A stretch of 64,000 nucleotides of DNA from Ciona savignyi (lineage: Eukaryota; Chordata; Ascidiacea; Phlebobranchia; Cionidae), in the NCBI GenBank assembly GCA_000149265.1, contig CH003011.1, positions 42,085-106,084 on the forward strand, read 5' to 3'. Every line of letters begins with the position of its first letter. Positions within the stretch are counted from its first letter, which is position 1. A program made the position numbers and the translations under genes. The notes below the pieces were generated by a model. The model did no database searches and was not told the origin of the DNA. It saw nothing but the letters and a program-made list of their open reading frames with translations. Positions 1-12,130 of the stretch are shown one piece after another.

Positions 1-2000
1 ACAAACGTGAATAAATTACGCCAGGAAAACTTTCACCAAGACCAAAAATATTACACATCCACCATTTTTCTCGCAATTTATTGTGTTAGAATTATTAAAA
101 AAACATGAAAATACACTAATTAAAATATCCCCGAAAATCCCTTAATAATATATGAACTTTTTTTTCTTTATTTCTATTGTCCTTTTTAAATATACTAATA
201 CGTTATTCGAAAATCATAGATATAAAGTTTGAATTGGTAAATCGAAAACCCATTAGTTTTTAAGCTTGCAGAAACAAACGTTATACTTATGGGTCCCATT
301 TGAAAAAAATGGCACACATATTGTTTTTGTCCGTTTTTTTTTCGTTTTTTGTCTTCGTCAAACGCTTGACAGGCATGGCATGTAGCCCCGGCATCTGCCA
401 AAAGAAATAATGGAATCGCAATGGAAGAAATAATGGAATCGCAAATAATGGAATCGAAACTTGGTGATCTATTAGACAACATGGTCTAGATATGCAGAAA
501 CCAAAATTTTGGGTGATATATTCAAGGGAATTCCCCTGGGACGTTAAAAAGCAAAACGTTATTTTTTTCTAAAAAATTAGCTTTTTTGGGCATAGCGCTT
601 GAACGGCTGCTCCAATTTTAATCAGATTTAGTGGAATGTAAGTGCATTACTTACTGATTTAACACTTAGAAGAAATAAAAAAATTACCTATGGAAATACT
701 CCAAAAACATCTACCAAAAGGAGTAATGGAATCGCAATGAAACTTATTGATCTGTTAGAAAACATGGTCTAAATATGCAGAAACCAAAATTTTACGTGAT
801 AATCAAGAAAAAAATTCCCTGGGAGGTTAAAAACCAAAACGTTTTTATGAAAAATGTATCTTTTTGTGGCATAGCGCTTGAACGGCTGCTCCAATTTTGA
901 TCAAATTTGGTGAAATCGTAGACCAGTAGACAGTCTGTGCCAATTAAAAAAAAGAAAACATTTGCATAGGGTAATTTCCTTAAAAACGAAGATATGTCCC
1001 TGTATTATGATTGTGACAGGCATGCCATATTGTACTGACATCTTCAACAAGGAGTCGAAATTCAGATTAAAACTTTAAGAATTGTTTAAAACTTTAAGAA
1101 AACCCAGGGGAATTCCCCGAAACCATGAAAAACTAAATCGGGCTGTTTTGGGAATTTAGCTTCATTTCACTACAGCGATTAACCAAAAGCTTTAATTTTA
1201 AGCATTTTTGGTTAAATATTTGCAAATTTAAGACGGTTATTCTTTATTTAACTACACATGGAAAATAAGTTTGGTTGGTTAACTATGGGACCCATGCGTT
1301 TATGCTTGCAGAAACAAACTAAATATAATACAAATTATGGTTAGGGACCCTGTAGCATGAATATATGGCATACAACATGTGTTTTACAAATAGTGTTGGT
1401 TAAACACGTGGTTGACACTCTCTAGTTTTTAAATTAAATATACCATGGAGGGTTAGAAAAGCATCAGGTCGTTTCACTAAGAAACATAGATATCAAGTTT
1501 GGATTGGTAACTCCAAAACACATTAGTTTCTGCTTGCAGAAACAAACGTTATACACTTTGTTTTAGACATACGAAGGTTGATGAGGAAGTCAGGAAACCC
1601 GATCGTTTGTGCATGCAGAAAAATATACTGATGTAGGTACAGACAAAAGGGTTTTAAAAATGTGTTGGATATAATATATTTGACACTCTCTAGTAGTTCA
1701 TTAGTTTCTGCTTGTTCAGTTGACCTTTCCAGTTACGATCTTTACACAAGTTATTATTGAGTATATGATTAATTTTCAACATTATGTCTTTAGTTACTTG
1801 TAATGGGACACGGGAAACTATCATCATTGTTTAGGTTAGTGTTATTTTCAATTCTTCGAAACGATTATTGCAAATAATAAAACGTTCTTAAATTTAGCTA
1901 CAAAACAAGAAAATAGAACAGGAAAAGACGATAGTTAAGAAATTTGTATAATAGGCAGTTTATGCATATAACCAATTTTCGGTATAACCTTGTATGTGAT
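1..2000. repeat. repeat-rich intergenic DNA, diverged duplicated blocks
   Basis: No gene is supported here. A block at about 460-640 recurs at 743-918 (offset 283 bp). Both carry the words CATGGTCTA, ATATGCAGAAACCAAAATTTT and GGCATAGCGCTTGAACGG. A second block at about 205-290 recurs at 1475-1560, sharing GCTTGCAGAAACAAACGTTA, with a shorter third piece near 1280-1310. A short 14-base-like array (TAATGGAATCGCA) lies at about 405-455. The minus-strand reading frame at 195-482 lies across these repeats and shows no domain. The blocks look like decayed copies of a non-coding repeat family. Confidence 0.6.
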
Positions 2001-2009
2001 ATCCTGTTT

Positions 2010-2760
2010 TAGTGGCACAACGTGAAGAAATTCGACTTATTTTTTGTTATGACAATATTTTATGTTATGCATGCTTATTCAAAATCAGGAATCGTTTTTG
2101 TAACGGTCTAGCTCTAGCATGTTCTACGACCATACTATCACAATTTAATGGTATTTACAATGAATGTTGTATGTAGTATTATTCAGGATAGTTAAACATA
2201 CCGTGTCGTATGAATAATCACACTTTGCATGAAATGTGACATTCGGGAATCTTAGGACTTGGGAGGATATGATTGGAGATTCGTGTTTATCCCCATGAAT
2301 GGGTAAACGCACGGCGCGTTATCACATGAGCAATCAGATTACCTTGCGTAGAACTAATTATTGCATTGGGTTTAAGCAATATCCCTAAAGAGCTGTTATT
2401 AAGGACACAACTGACTAGCTAGCGACCAGTTTAGAATCTGCAACCCTAAGAAAAGTGAAGCACTGACCCCTCCAGCTAATCGGTCGGTCTTCAGCGAGAA
2501 GTGCCATTATTCTGCAGAGTCTGTATAATTAGCGAACATCAACTAATTTTACTATAATTAATAACCTTAAAGTATAAATTAAGGTTATTAATTATAGTAA
2601 ATAAGTACCGGTATCTTTAATACTTTTTTTCAGCCTTTAATCCCTCCAAATAGTTTTATGTAATTACATACAGAAGAAAACTACGAAAATTTCGTCATTA
2701 AAAATATCCAAGTCCACTTTGTCTGCGAAAGCAACTCCTGTAAGTATTCATTAGCCTTTT
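2010..2760 (+). pseudogene. decayed duplicate of the INO80-like unit
   Basis: This stretch aligns in order with pieces of 4180-5720. The pieces are a GCACAACGTGAAGAAATT-like block (about 2013 against 4187), the start region (TATTCAGGATAGTTAAA against TATTCAGAATAGTTAAA), a post-ORF block containing ATTCTGCAG (2510 against 5390), and a near-identical block at about 2675-2745 (AAAAATATCCAAGTCCACTT). Just after the start-region match it reads MNNHTLHE, where the intact copy reads MDKQTLHE. It then hits a stop, and most of the coding part is missing. I infer a tandem duplicate that has lost its ORF. The order of events (deletion here or insertion in the other copy) is not known. Confidence 0.6.
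2548..2601. repeat. perfect 23-bp inverted repeat (hairpin)
   Basis: Arms at 2548-2570 and 2579-2601 are perfect reverse complements around an 8-base loop. The arms are almost entirely A/T. It lies inside the decayed INO80-like duplicate. The partner copy near 5420-5450 has similar but non-palindromic sequence, so the palindrome probably arose locally. Confidence 0.8.
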
Positions 2761-3420
2761 AAAAAAACACACAAATTGTTGCCTCCTTTCTGTTTTAAAT
2801 ACGTTTTTTAAATAGGGTTGAACCTTTAACATACGTTAACATATACGTTTAAGATCTGCATGATTTTTTTATAGGTTGTGTCCTTGGTAAAGACACGGAC
2901 CTGATGGACGAACCGGTAGTGGATTAATGGATTATACAAAATTAATTTTATCAATCATGTATATTTATTAGAGGCAAGGTAATTTTATTATATAATCAAG
3001 GACATGTTACAGCACCTTACACAGAGCATATAGCCTATACAATGTGATCGGTAAGAGGTGATAGAATTGATAACAGATTAGGTCAGATTAAAGATGGCAG
3101 TTTGAGTCTGTAATATTACAGAATTATTTACGGTTTATATATAGGCTATATCACAACAGGAAACACATGTCTTCCTTAGACGGAACAAACATGTGAAGCA
3201 TAATATTAATTGAGCTATCAGAAAAGGAAATTAAAACAAACATTATACATATGGTGTACATTGCAAGTGAAAACACGGAGATAAACAATTTGTGTTGAAA
3301 TTTGAATTTTAACATTTACAACACTGTGCAATATATGCTGTAACACGATTATGGGTGCGAGGTAATCTGACGATTGCCAGGATGATAACCTTCATTGCGT
3401 ATTCCTATTCACATGGACGA

Positions 3421-3524
3421 ACATAAATATACTATCTCATCAAAATAGTTAGAGCAAACGTTGTTGCACTAAACATAAATATACTATTTCATCAAAATAG
3501 TCAGACCAAACGTTGTTGCAACAC
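3421..3524. repeat. tandem duplication, 52-bp unit x2
   Basis: Two adjacent copies of a 52-base unit beginning ACATAAATATACTAT and ending near AAACGTTGTTGCA differ by only a few substitutions. Confidence 0.85.
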
Positions 3525-3614
3525 TTCTCCTGTAACTGCATGTGAATAACACGTACGGTTTGTTAACTCAAGGATCCATCCGTTTTTAAATGTTTATATG
3601 TAAGTGTACAGAAT

Positions 3615-3738
3615 TCACAAATACTGCTACATAACCTGAAGACAAGTGTAACTTACAACCCTGTCACGCTACAGGCTCACAAATACTGCTACATAACCTG
3701 AAGAAAAGCGCAACTTACAAACCTGTCACACTATAGGC
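3615..3738. repeat. tandem duplication, 62-bp unit x2
   Basis: Two adjacent copies of a 62-base unit beginning TCACAAATACTGCTACAT and containing a CTTACAA-CCTGTCAC stretch, with few mismatches. It is separate from the 52-bp duplication just upstream. Confidence 0.85.
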
Positions 3739-3829
3739 TACATCCACAATCAACCAATTTTTATATTTTGCTTCAAATATCACGAAACATTTTTGATCTC
3801 ATGATGGAGTCAGGAAGGTCATTTTGTGA

Positions 3830-4025
3830 TATATCTAGCGGTATACTAATCGGTCACATTAACCATTCGGCCACAGGATGTTTGGCACAAAATTTATTTT
3901 TTACCGAGCTAAGTTTCGAACCTATTATGGGCTCGGCACTAGGACCGTTTTTGTAAAGTTGGTATATGTAACGGTTCGCGTTAACCATTCGGCCACACGC
4001 CCGTTTGGCCCGAAACCTATTACAA
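3830..4025. repeat. dispersed repeat copy with ATTCGGCCACA motifs
   Basis: The segment holds two internal copies of TTAACCATTCGGCCACA. It shares an ordered run of words (GATGGGCTCG/TATGGGCTCG, CAGGACC/TAGGACC, GTATATGTA, CATTCGG-CACACG) with 58965-59085. The weak ORF at 3768-3956 runs through it and is not supported as a gene. The identity of the repeat family is unknown to me. Confidence 0.55.
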
Positions 4026-4148
4026 TGTAGATTTTATTTTAGATATTTATGGCGGTAAGGTCAAAGTTATGGTACCATAGAAAACTATATAATAAAGTTT
4101 CTATGATTTAAATAAAATGAAGCATTCTTTCGTTTGACTATCTTAGTT

Positions 4149-4182
4149 CATAGATACTACATTAGTTAATGTAGTATCTATG
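4149..4182. repeat. 15-bp perfect inverted repeat
   Basis: Arms at 4149-4163 and 4168-4182 (CATAGATACTACATT and its reverse complement) are separated by 4 bases. It lies at the left edge of the INO80-like unit, so it may mark an insertion or duplication boundary. Confidence 0.75.
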
Positions 4183-4428
4183 CTTAGTTGCGCAATGTGG
4201 AGAAATTTTACCTAAAAAATTATATTATGTAATGTATGGTCTGTTTAAAAGCAGATATCGGTATTTGTACCGTAATCGTTATGTGACTAATTTCCAATCT
4301 TTATTTCAGTGTGTAGTTTCCTCTTTCCCTCATTTTAGTGGTCCTCGACTCCTCGCATTCGCAGTATAGTCCATCCATGCAATGTCCATGTCATTCATTA
4401 TTCAGAATAGTTAAATATACCGGGTAAA

Positions 4429-5250
4429 ATGGATAAACAAACGCTGCATGAATCCTTGAAGTTGGACTATTTGCTTCAAGAAATAAAAGGTCTGGACAGT
4501 CTACCAAGTAGCGATGTCAGTGACGCGAATGACGACGATAATGAAATAGACATTAGTAATGAGATAGGGAACCCGTTTTATCCTATAGGGCTTGGTACTA
4601 GTTCAGACCATATTCTAAAAACCACAAGACAATGGATGAAGAATGTCATTTGTGAAGAATCTTCTGATTCTGAAACAGAGTATGAAGAATATTTTGAACA
4701 CGAACTTAAGTTAAAAAACTCTTCTCAATTTTATAAAAAGACTCTTCAAGCTGACCCATATTTATCAAAGTATATGTATTTTGGGTCAGATGTTTTAACT
4801 GGTGATGAAAAATGGTTCACAAATTTTGAAAGTGTGGTAGGAAAACATAGATTAAAAGGAGACAAACCGGAAAATGGTCAAAAATCTAAAGATACTATGG
4901 ATGATACGGATTTAGATGGACATTGCATGTTTATTTCACCAAAGTTCAGGAACCATTGGAGTTTGTGTGGGCAAAACATGAATTTTAATATGCAATTGGT
5001 TAGAGACAGAATTTGGAAATGTATTTCAAAAAAAGAAATCCCTAAAGCCTACAAAAAACGTTCTCGTAATCATGTAGCCAAACTAGCATCAATGAAAAGA
5101 TTCTGTAAAGATACTGCTCAGTTTGTCCGGACTAGAGATAAATTAAGAACGACCAACAACACTTCTTTATCTCGGCGACAAATTCGTGATACAAATCAAA
5201 ATCTTAAACAATGCTTTGGGACAACAGATAAATATAAGAAGCGCCAATAA
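4429..5250 (+). CDS. INO80-like N-terminal/DBINO protein, intronless and truncated
   Basis: A single uninterrupted 273-residue ORF with an ATG start and TAA stop. Its parts match INO80, the catalytic chromatin remodeller, in order. An N-terminal LHESLKLDYLL helix (residues 6-16) resembles YLERALRLDHFL. An acidic serine-rich segment follows TRQWMKNVI (about 66-90). A DBINO-type stretch runs from ISKKEIPKAYKKRSRN to the end (about residues 199-273), aligning with IVKKELPKANKQKASARN in vertebrate INO80. The whole SNF2 ATPase region is absent because a stop falls at the end of DBINO. A normal INO80 exceeds 1,500 residues and has introns. It could be a retrocopy fragment, a truncated paralogue with a regulatory role, or a young pseudogene. 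The similarity is judged by eye from family knowledge. Confidence 0.6.
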   Translation: MDKQTLHESLKLDYLLQEIKGLDSLPSSDVSDANDDDNEIDISNEIGNPFYPIGLGTSSDHILKTTRQWMKNVICEESSDSETEYEEYFEHELKLKNSSQFYKKTLQADPYLSKYMYFGSDVLTGDEKWFTNFESVVGKHRLKGDKPENGQKSKDTMDDTDLDGHCMFISPKFRNHWSLCGQNMNFNMQLVRDRIWKCISKKEIPKAYKKRSRNHVAKLASMKRFCKDTAQFVRTRDKLRTTNNTSLSRRQIRDTNQNLKQCFGTTDKYKKRQ

Positions 5251-5629
5251 ACGTAAAGCGTCTTAACTATTTGGCTAGTCTGCACAGTTACCGGATACAC
5301 TTTAATACAAGGTGTTTGCATCTGTTTTGCTTGCCATATGGTAACAGGCTGACACTGAATGTGCAATGTCTTATCCAGATGTGAAATATTCTGCAGTGTC
5401 TTATAAGCGAACCCAATGTATAAATAGTACTACAATTTAAGATTGTTAATTAATTCACCTAACTGCTGTACTGTAATGATGGTGTTTAGTAATTAGGTTA
5501 TTCATATATCGCCACCAGTAACATTTCTTTTTTTTAGTTTTCAGACCCTCTTTATAGGAAAGTGTTGTCGATACATTTAAAAAAAACGCTGTTTTAATTT
5601 TTTATTATATGATATAATATTTTGTAACT

Positions 5630-5706
5630 AGATAGAGGAAAACTACCAAAATTCCGTCGTTAAAAATATCCAAGTCCACTTTGTCTGGGAAAGCAACTTT
5701 TGTAAG
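5630..5706 (+). other. conserved exon-like block ending in a consensus donor
   Basis: About 75 bases here are nearly identical to 2672-2748 in the decayed copy. Each block is preceded by a possible acceptor (CTAG and ACAG) and ends at GTAAGTATT, a strong 5' splice site. In one frame (KTTKIPSLKISKST...) the differences between copies include two silent changes, which weakly favours a former coding exon. No protein family is recognised. It could instead be a conserved non-coding part of the duplicated unit. Confidence 0.35.
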
Positions 5707-5719
5707 TATTTATGGTTCG

Positions 5720-6762
5720 TTAATTCCTATTTGAAAAAGTGGCTCGCATATTGTTTTTCTTAATTTTTTGGTCAAATGCTTGATAATCAAATCGTATTTA
5801 AACTTTTACGTATTTTAATATATAGTACTATGGTCTAGATGTGCATGATTTTATTGACTGTTGTGTCTTGGGTCAAAGTACTCTAGGGGACATAACAGAA
5901 AAGCAGTGAATTAATAACTACCAAAATCAGAAATAGTAATTATGTATGTAACAGCACCAGGGATAAAAGAGGTCTGGCGTTTTGTTCTTATAATCATGGT
6001 AGTGTGCAGGACAAAAACATACCTAGAGATGGGGAACTGAGAGAATCTGTAAGACCAATTATGGCCTTCGAAATGACTGAAAAAACATTGCATTGTAGCT
6101 TATACATTTTATACTAAATTTAAAAAAATATATAACTTCCTACCATATAATTTTTTTATATAAAATTCAGATGACAAAACCTATAGTAGAAGATAATTAA
6201 CAAAAATGCAACCGAATAAAATATGCCATATAATTAGAATTAAAAATCGGATCCAAAAAGTATCATAATTTTATAAAAGAAAACAATGAATTTGATTTAG
6301 TTTTAAATTTGTAATTTTATTACAAATATGCCAGTTGCTTGTGTTTATAATTTTGTTTGCTCTTAGATTTTTCACCCCCTGTGACCAATTAAACATATAT
6401 ATATTGTGTATAAAATAATAGCAGAGATTAACTTACTGATCAGCTTTTTATTTCTCCTTCAGTCTTCTCTGGCCAGCAAGTACATTTCTCGACAGGAGGG
6501 TCTTTGCCTTTACAAACCGCAGCTCGACTTCAACTTCGATCCACCTTGGAACCCCAGCTAGCATCCCCTTGGCGCATTTTTACTTCATTGTGTGTATAAC
6601 CAAATGTACGTATTGTCTTTATATTTATTTGATCAATGTGCACAAAAAAACTTTTATTTATTCCTTTATTACAGTTTGCAGATTAAAAAGCTTTTGTGTT
6701 CCAAACCACCTTTAACTTAATTTCAAATATTTCGCACCCAAACGATATGAAGCCAGATCGAA
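5720..6762 (+). other. intergenic region with putative ODC 5' UTR/promoter
   Basis: No ORF is supported. A less AT-rich stretch at about 6455-6590, following a pyrimidine-rich CTTCAG, could be an untranslated first exon of the downstream ornithine decarboxylase gene. A possible acceptor (TTTGCAG) precedes 6677. The last in-frame stop before the ODC start is TGA at 6748-6750. Transcript data would be needed to fix the UTR. Confidence 0.35.
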
Positions 6763-9700
6763 ATGCCGCATCATGCCTTGTTGAAATGTACCCAGAAATT
6801 GACACAAACCAATATTATTGAAAAAAAGGTCTCCAATATTTACCATGAGGTAAGATGTTTTTGATTAAGAACAAGATGTGCTTGTTTATCCCATGTGATG
6901 GGAAAATGCAGTTGGTAATAAAACATGAGTATTTCTCAGAATACCTCATGCTCATCGTCGGTTATACCCACAGCTATTGCTGACTGCTGTGTCACTGTTA
7001 TATATGTAGGTCTTTTTTGTAGGACTGGGAAAGGCATTCTTTATTGTTGAAACTTATGATACTTTTATATCGTTTCAAAAATAGTAATTGTACAGAAATT
7101 TTGTAATGCTTGTTTTTGTATTATAGGACCATGATGATGCCTTCTTTGTATGTGACCTTGGTGACGTGGTAAAGAAATATGTTCGATGGCAAAAGAATTT
7201 TCCACGAATTGTCCCTTACTATGCGATCAAATGCAACCCAGATGAAACCATGTTAAAATTAATGATTGGTCTTGGTGCTGGGTTTGACTGTGCTAGCAAG
7301 GTTTTTAATTTGTTCTTAAAATTGTAGCTATTTATGTAGTGTTTAACAGACTGTATGTTAATGCACAATTTAGTCAATGTCATAATTTTAATCACTATTT
7401 ACCGTATAGTATACAACTATGTGTCTTCAACTTTAGTTGTTGTTTCGCGTTTTAAAACAATATTACAACCTACAAGGTTTGAAAATAATATTAAAAGTTT
7501 AAATGTAACATATTGATCTGTTGTTGACTATATTTAAGGGAATCATTCACGCATTAATTGTTTGTTAACTTTACAATCTTACGTAGCCTATTGTTCTTTG
7601 ATTGTCAGATTTTGGATGCAGCAATAAGATTTAAAGCAAATTTTAAAGATAAAAAATTTTCCTATGTTAATGTAGAATCATGGTTAAGTTGCATTAAATA
7701 TGCTTTACTATATCGTGGCAATATTTACCATTTTAGTTGTGGTGCACACAGAATAAGTGACCTTAACCCAATGTCTGTACACAAAATGTAATATTTTATT
7801 GAATAATAACAACAAAGACAACTCTGTATTACATTTGTATATACATGCAAAACAAAGTTAAACCTATTGTTAGTATTGTTATCATACACAGATATTAGGT
7901 TACCGTACCGTTTCCAGTTATGATATTACTGCAGGTTATATATTTCATAGCCTAAATGAGTCACCAATTCTAAAGCTGGCCGACCTATTTCACAGGTCGC
8001 TTTACCACAAGCTTTATACAGGGAAAAACTTTTAAAAAAATTTACTTTTAAAACTAAAAATTAATCGTACATTAATCTCACAATGGTAATTTACCGATTT
8101 TAATTATATAAATTTAGGCTAAGTTTAACTTTTTTTTTTATAGAATGATTCCTTTTATTTTTATGTGTTTTTGTTGTGGAAATAAAAAAAAAACTAAACT
8201 TAGTGTAACAAGAATTATTTCCACAGTCTCTGTATCATAGCTAATGCAATGTGCCATATATGTGATAGTAAAAGTCACTTTAATGATGAAAGTGTATTGT
8301 TACCAAACCACTCCGTGTGTTGATTACATTTTATTGTTGTATATACGATCTTCTTATCCATAGTTTAACCATTTCAGGCGGAAATCCGTCAAATGCTTTC
8401 TCTTGGTGCCAGTCCTGAAAAAATCATTTTTGCGAATCCATGTAAGCAAACTTCTCATGTACGCTATGCCAAGGAAAACAATATCAAACCAGTTGTCTTT
8501 GACAACAAAGAAGAATTGGTTAAGATGAAAAAGAACTACCCAAATGCTGAGTATGAATTTTTCACATTTCACAAATCTGTTATGGCACTGGCCACTTTAT
8601 TTTAAATCCATTTTTACAGCTTGGTTCTGCGGATTCAAACAGATGATTCTCAGTCCGTTTGTCCCTTTAGCATGAAGTATGGTGCACACCCAGACTCCTG
8701 TCAACAACTTCTTGATACTGCATATAAAATGGGTCTCAACGTTGTTGGAATAAGGTACAAGCCTATTGTTTCATTAGACCTCTCTTTAAGTGATGATGAC
8801 AAACATCTAACTGGATATAACCCTTCTAGTTGTACTCTTATCACTTGCTGGAATCAATTTTATTTAGGATATTACAGTACTATCACAAAGAAGTAAAGTA
8901 TACATAAAATTCAATTAGTTATGGTAGGTGTTAAGTGTTGTCAGAATAATGGAGCTGTAATGAAAATGTAATAATATTTTTCTGGTCTACATTTTATTAT
9001 TGTAATTTACACAGAATTATCAACCTAAAGCAATCATTAAAGATTAATAATAAGCTAAAAAATGCAAAAAAATAAATTTATTACGAAATCATAGAAAATC
9101 TGTTTAAATATTTCCAGCTTCCATGTTGGCAGTGGTTGCACGGATGTTCAGGCATTTGTGAAAGCAATACAAAATGCTCGTGTTCTGTTTGATTACGCAG
9201 AAAGTATTGGTTACCATTTCACCTTGCTTGATATTGGGGGAGGTTTTCCTGGAACAGAAAATGTGGATTTAAAGTTTGAGGAGGTAAAGATAGCATATCT
9301 TGTTTTGTGATTGCATAATGATAAAACTGGTTGGCTTATTAAAAGCACATGTTACATCATATCACCTCTAATGACTTTTGTAATCTGTTCTAATAATGTA
9401 ATATTCATAATATTAGATATTTTGTGACATTATTTAAAAATGAATAAGTACATGATTATCGAATTTGGTGCTAAATTTAGAAATGTTTTAATACGAGTTA
9501 TAGGTCGTGAAGCTTTGAAGCAAATTTATCCATTGACTAGTCTAACAAAAGTTAATCTATTTATAGTGTGTTAAGCTTTTAAGTTTGTTTACTAGAATAG
9601 TTGTAACACTAATATTGCTTGACTTTACTTTCTCAGATTGCTTCCATGGTTAACTTGGCATTGGATGACTTGTTCCCAAAGAGCGATTTCCCTCATGTTC

Positions 9701-12130
9701 AAATTATTGCTGAACCAGGACGATATTTTGCAGCTTCTGCCTACACATTGGCTACCAATATCATAGCTAAGCGGGCGGTACTACAAGGTGTACCAGGTGA
9801 AGAGGCGGACTCACCAAAAGGTAAAATATTCCAAAATCTGTGTGATGTTCATGTGACCGAATTAAAAAGTTATGTTTTGTCTCAATTTCCTGTGTTAATT
9901 GTAGAGATTACGAAATATGACCTAATATTGAGAAGTGCCTAGATGTAATCAATCTCCACACCAACATGAAATATTACATCAACGCAAACGTTCTCATTGT
10001 CTTCAACAGAAACATTTGGAAATCCATTCACTCCAACACGAAGTCACAAACCGGCATTTATGTATTACGTCAATGACGGAATATATGGCTCTTTCAACTG
10101 CCTGTTCTTTGACCACGCACAAGTTACACCGCAAATTTTAAAGGTAATTGAGTGTATGAATAAATTAAAGCATTATAAAATAATTATGTTTTAAACAATT
10201 TGCCAAATTAAAGTTTGAATGTTTAAACTTAATTTGTCCTGGACATAGGTTTGTAACTAGGCATTTTAAGAAGTCGCCAACTAATCACAATATGGGGAAA
10301 ATGAAAACTTAAATCGTAGTAATAGGAACACATTAGGTTAGCTATGCACCAACATCGATTTAAAATTGTAAGCAAAGTTCAAAATAAACCAGTTCGGAAT
10401 CAAATAGTTAAGAATCATTTATTAGTTTTCTTGTTTGTTTCTAGTTTTACACACCAAATCAAAATTAATCTAACATGGATTTTTAGCTATCTTTTATTGT
10501 TTAATTTGTGTTTACCAATGCCGTCAGTAGTAGTTTACATTCATATAATGCTATAGGCCTACCCCATTTAATTCTTTACATGTTAACAAAGAACTGTCAG
10601 TTTCCAGTTATTTCTAGGTTGGAAGCATAATAATAGCTGGCATTATTTGCATCATTAAACCTAGTGGTGTGTGCTGCTATTTTGTGACCATGTCCATGCC
10701 AGTCAATTTTATTTCTGACCATTTGCTTGGGTGCATTGTCTATTGTTAGTTAAAATGTTAATTTAGGCCACCCACAACAGATCATTGTATTTTCCAGCAA
10801 ACAAAACAGAATGGAGTGAGGTTTTCATCAAGTATCTGGGGTCCTACATGCGACGGGCTGGATCAAATATGTGAGCATGTGATGTTGCCGGAGCTTACCA
10901 CTGGGAACTGGATCATCTGGGAAGGTGATATAAATATTTTCAATAATTTTGTCTGTTGGGAATGTTTGAATTAACTAGATGGTATTTTTTGTTACTTGAA
11001 TTCATATATTAAGTTATGATGTGTACATTTGTTAATTTGGGAACAGTTAATATGTGAGTAATATATCACAGGTGCATTTTTTAAATTAAAAACACAATAT
11101 TAATACCTCGGAATGTAATGTACATAATAATTTAATGCCCTTTGGTAACAATGGTATAATACTTTGTGGATCTATTACACATAACACAACCATCAGATAA
11201 CATTTCACCTAGCATCAGGATACCTTTGCAGTGTGTTAAACCCAGCAAACTATTCGCCCTAATCCATTGTCTGTTAGAAATGTTTTGAATGATACTGTAA
11301 ATAAACTGTATGTTTTTATTTAAATTATAGAAGTGGGTGTTTCAAATAGTGATAATAAGTTGCTATCTGCCATCTTCCATGAACAGTTTATTTATCTGTA
11401 TCTGGGACCTTTTTTACAATTCAAGCATTTTAAAAACTAAATAATTCATAATAATTTAGTTGTGCGAGGAAAGTGCAACACTTTGCATCACGTTTATAAT
11501 GCTAGACCATTATTATAGCAGTGACATTTTGGTGATTGGTTTTACCAACTTAAGTGAATGCTGGTGCCTAATTTAAATTTTTATTGACAAAGGTTATTTT
11601 ACTGATTTATTTTAATTGTTCCAGACATGGGAGCTTACACCATCTCTGCTGGATCGGCATTTAACGGCTTTAAAACAACCAAAATGTTCTACGTCATTTC
11701 CGAGAATGAGAAGTAGGTTTTTATACTTTTGTTCTACAATCTGTATATTGCACATAGACATATAATTACTACTCATACTTTGTAGCACTGTGATGCAGAG
11801 TTATCTAAATGGAAAGCTACTGCCCAATGTCACCATCAGTTCAGCAACAGATGACAGCTCCAGCTCAGAGGTAAAGGTCCTCAACATACTGCTAAATTGA
11901 AGTGAAAATATTATTATTGGAACGCTTCCTAATTGTCTTTTAATCCGGCTTAGTGTATTAATACTTGCTGCTTATCTACTAGAGCAATCAATATTCTAAT
12001 CTCAATATTTCCATTGCAGGATGATTTGTGCGGGGAATCAGAAACAAATTACTTCGGCCAGATCTCTGACTATTCAGGCGATCCAAATATATTTTACAGC
12101 GAGAATTGCCGTGTTCCCGTGGAAGCATAA
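6763..12130 (+). CDS. ODC1: ornithine decarboxylase, complete, 11 coding exons
   Basis: PLP-dependent decarboxylase that makes putrescine from ornithine, the committed step of polyamine synthesis in the cytosol. Exons: 6763-6849, 7127-7300, 8378-8550, 8620-8754, 9118-9283, 9637-9820, 10010-10143, 10798-10924, 11625-11712, 11786-11870, 12020-12130. The phases join to 487 codons plus stop (vertebrate enzyme about 461). Visible hallmarks are PYYAIKCN (PLP lysine), [36 protein letters not shown] and WGPTCDGLD (active-site cysteine). All key residues are present, so this is an active enzyme and not an antizyme inhibitor. The C-terminus is Ser/Asp/Glu-rich, as expected for a labile, antizyme-controlled protein. 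The start follows an in-frame stop by four codons. The exon 2 donor (AAG|GTTTTT) is weak. Confidence 0.95.

Noticed and set aside
195-482. 95-codon minus-strand ORF
   Set aside because: It runs through duplicated non-coding repeats and shows no domain.
7558-7791. 77-codon ORF between ODC exons
   Set aside because: It lies in the intron between exons 7127-7300 and 8378-8550, which join in phase. No homology.
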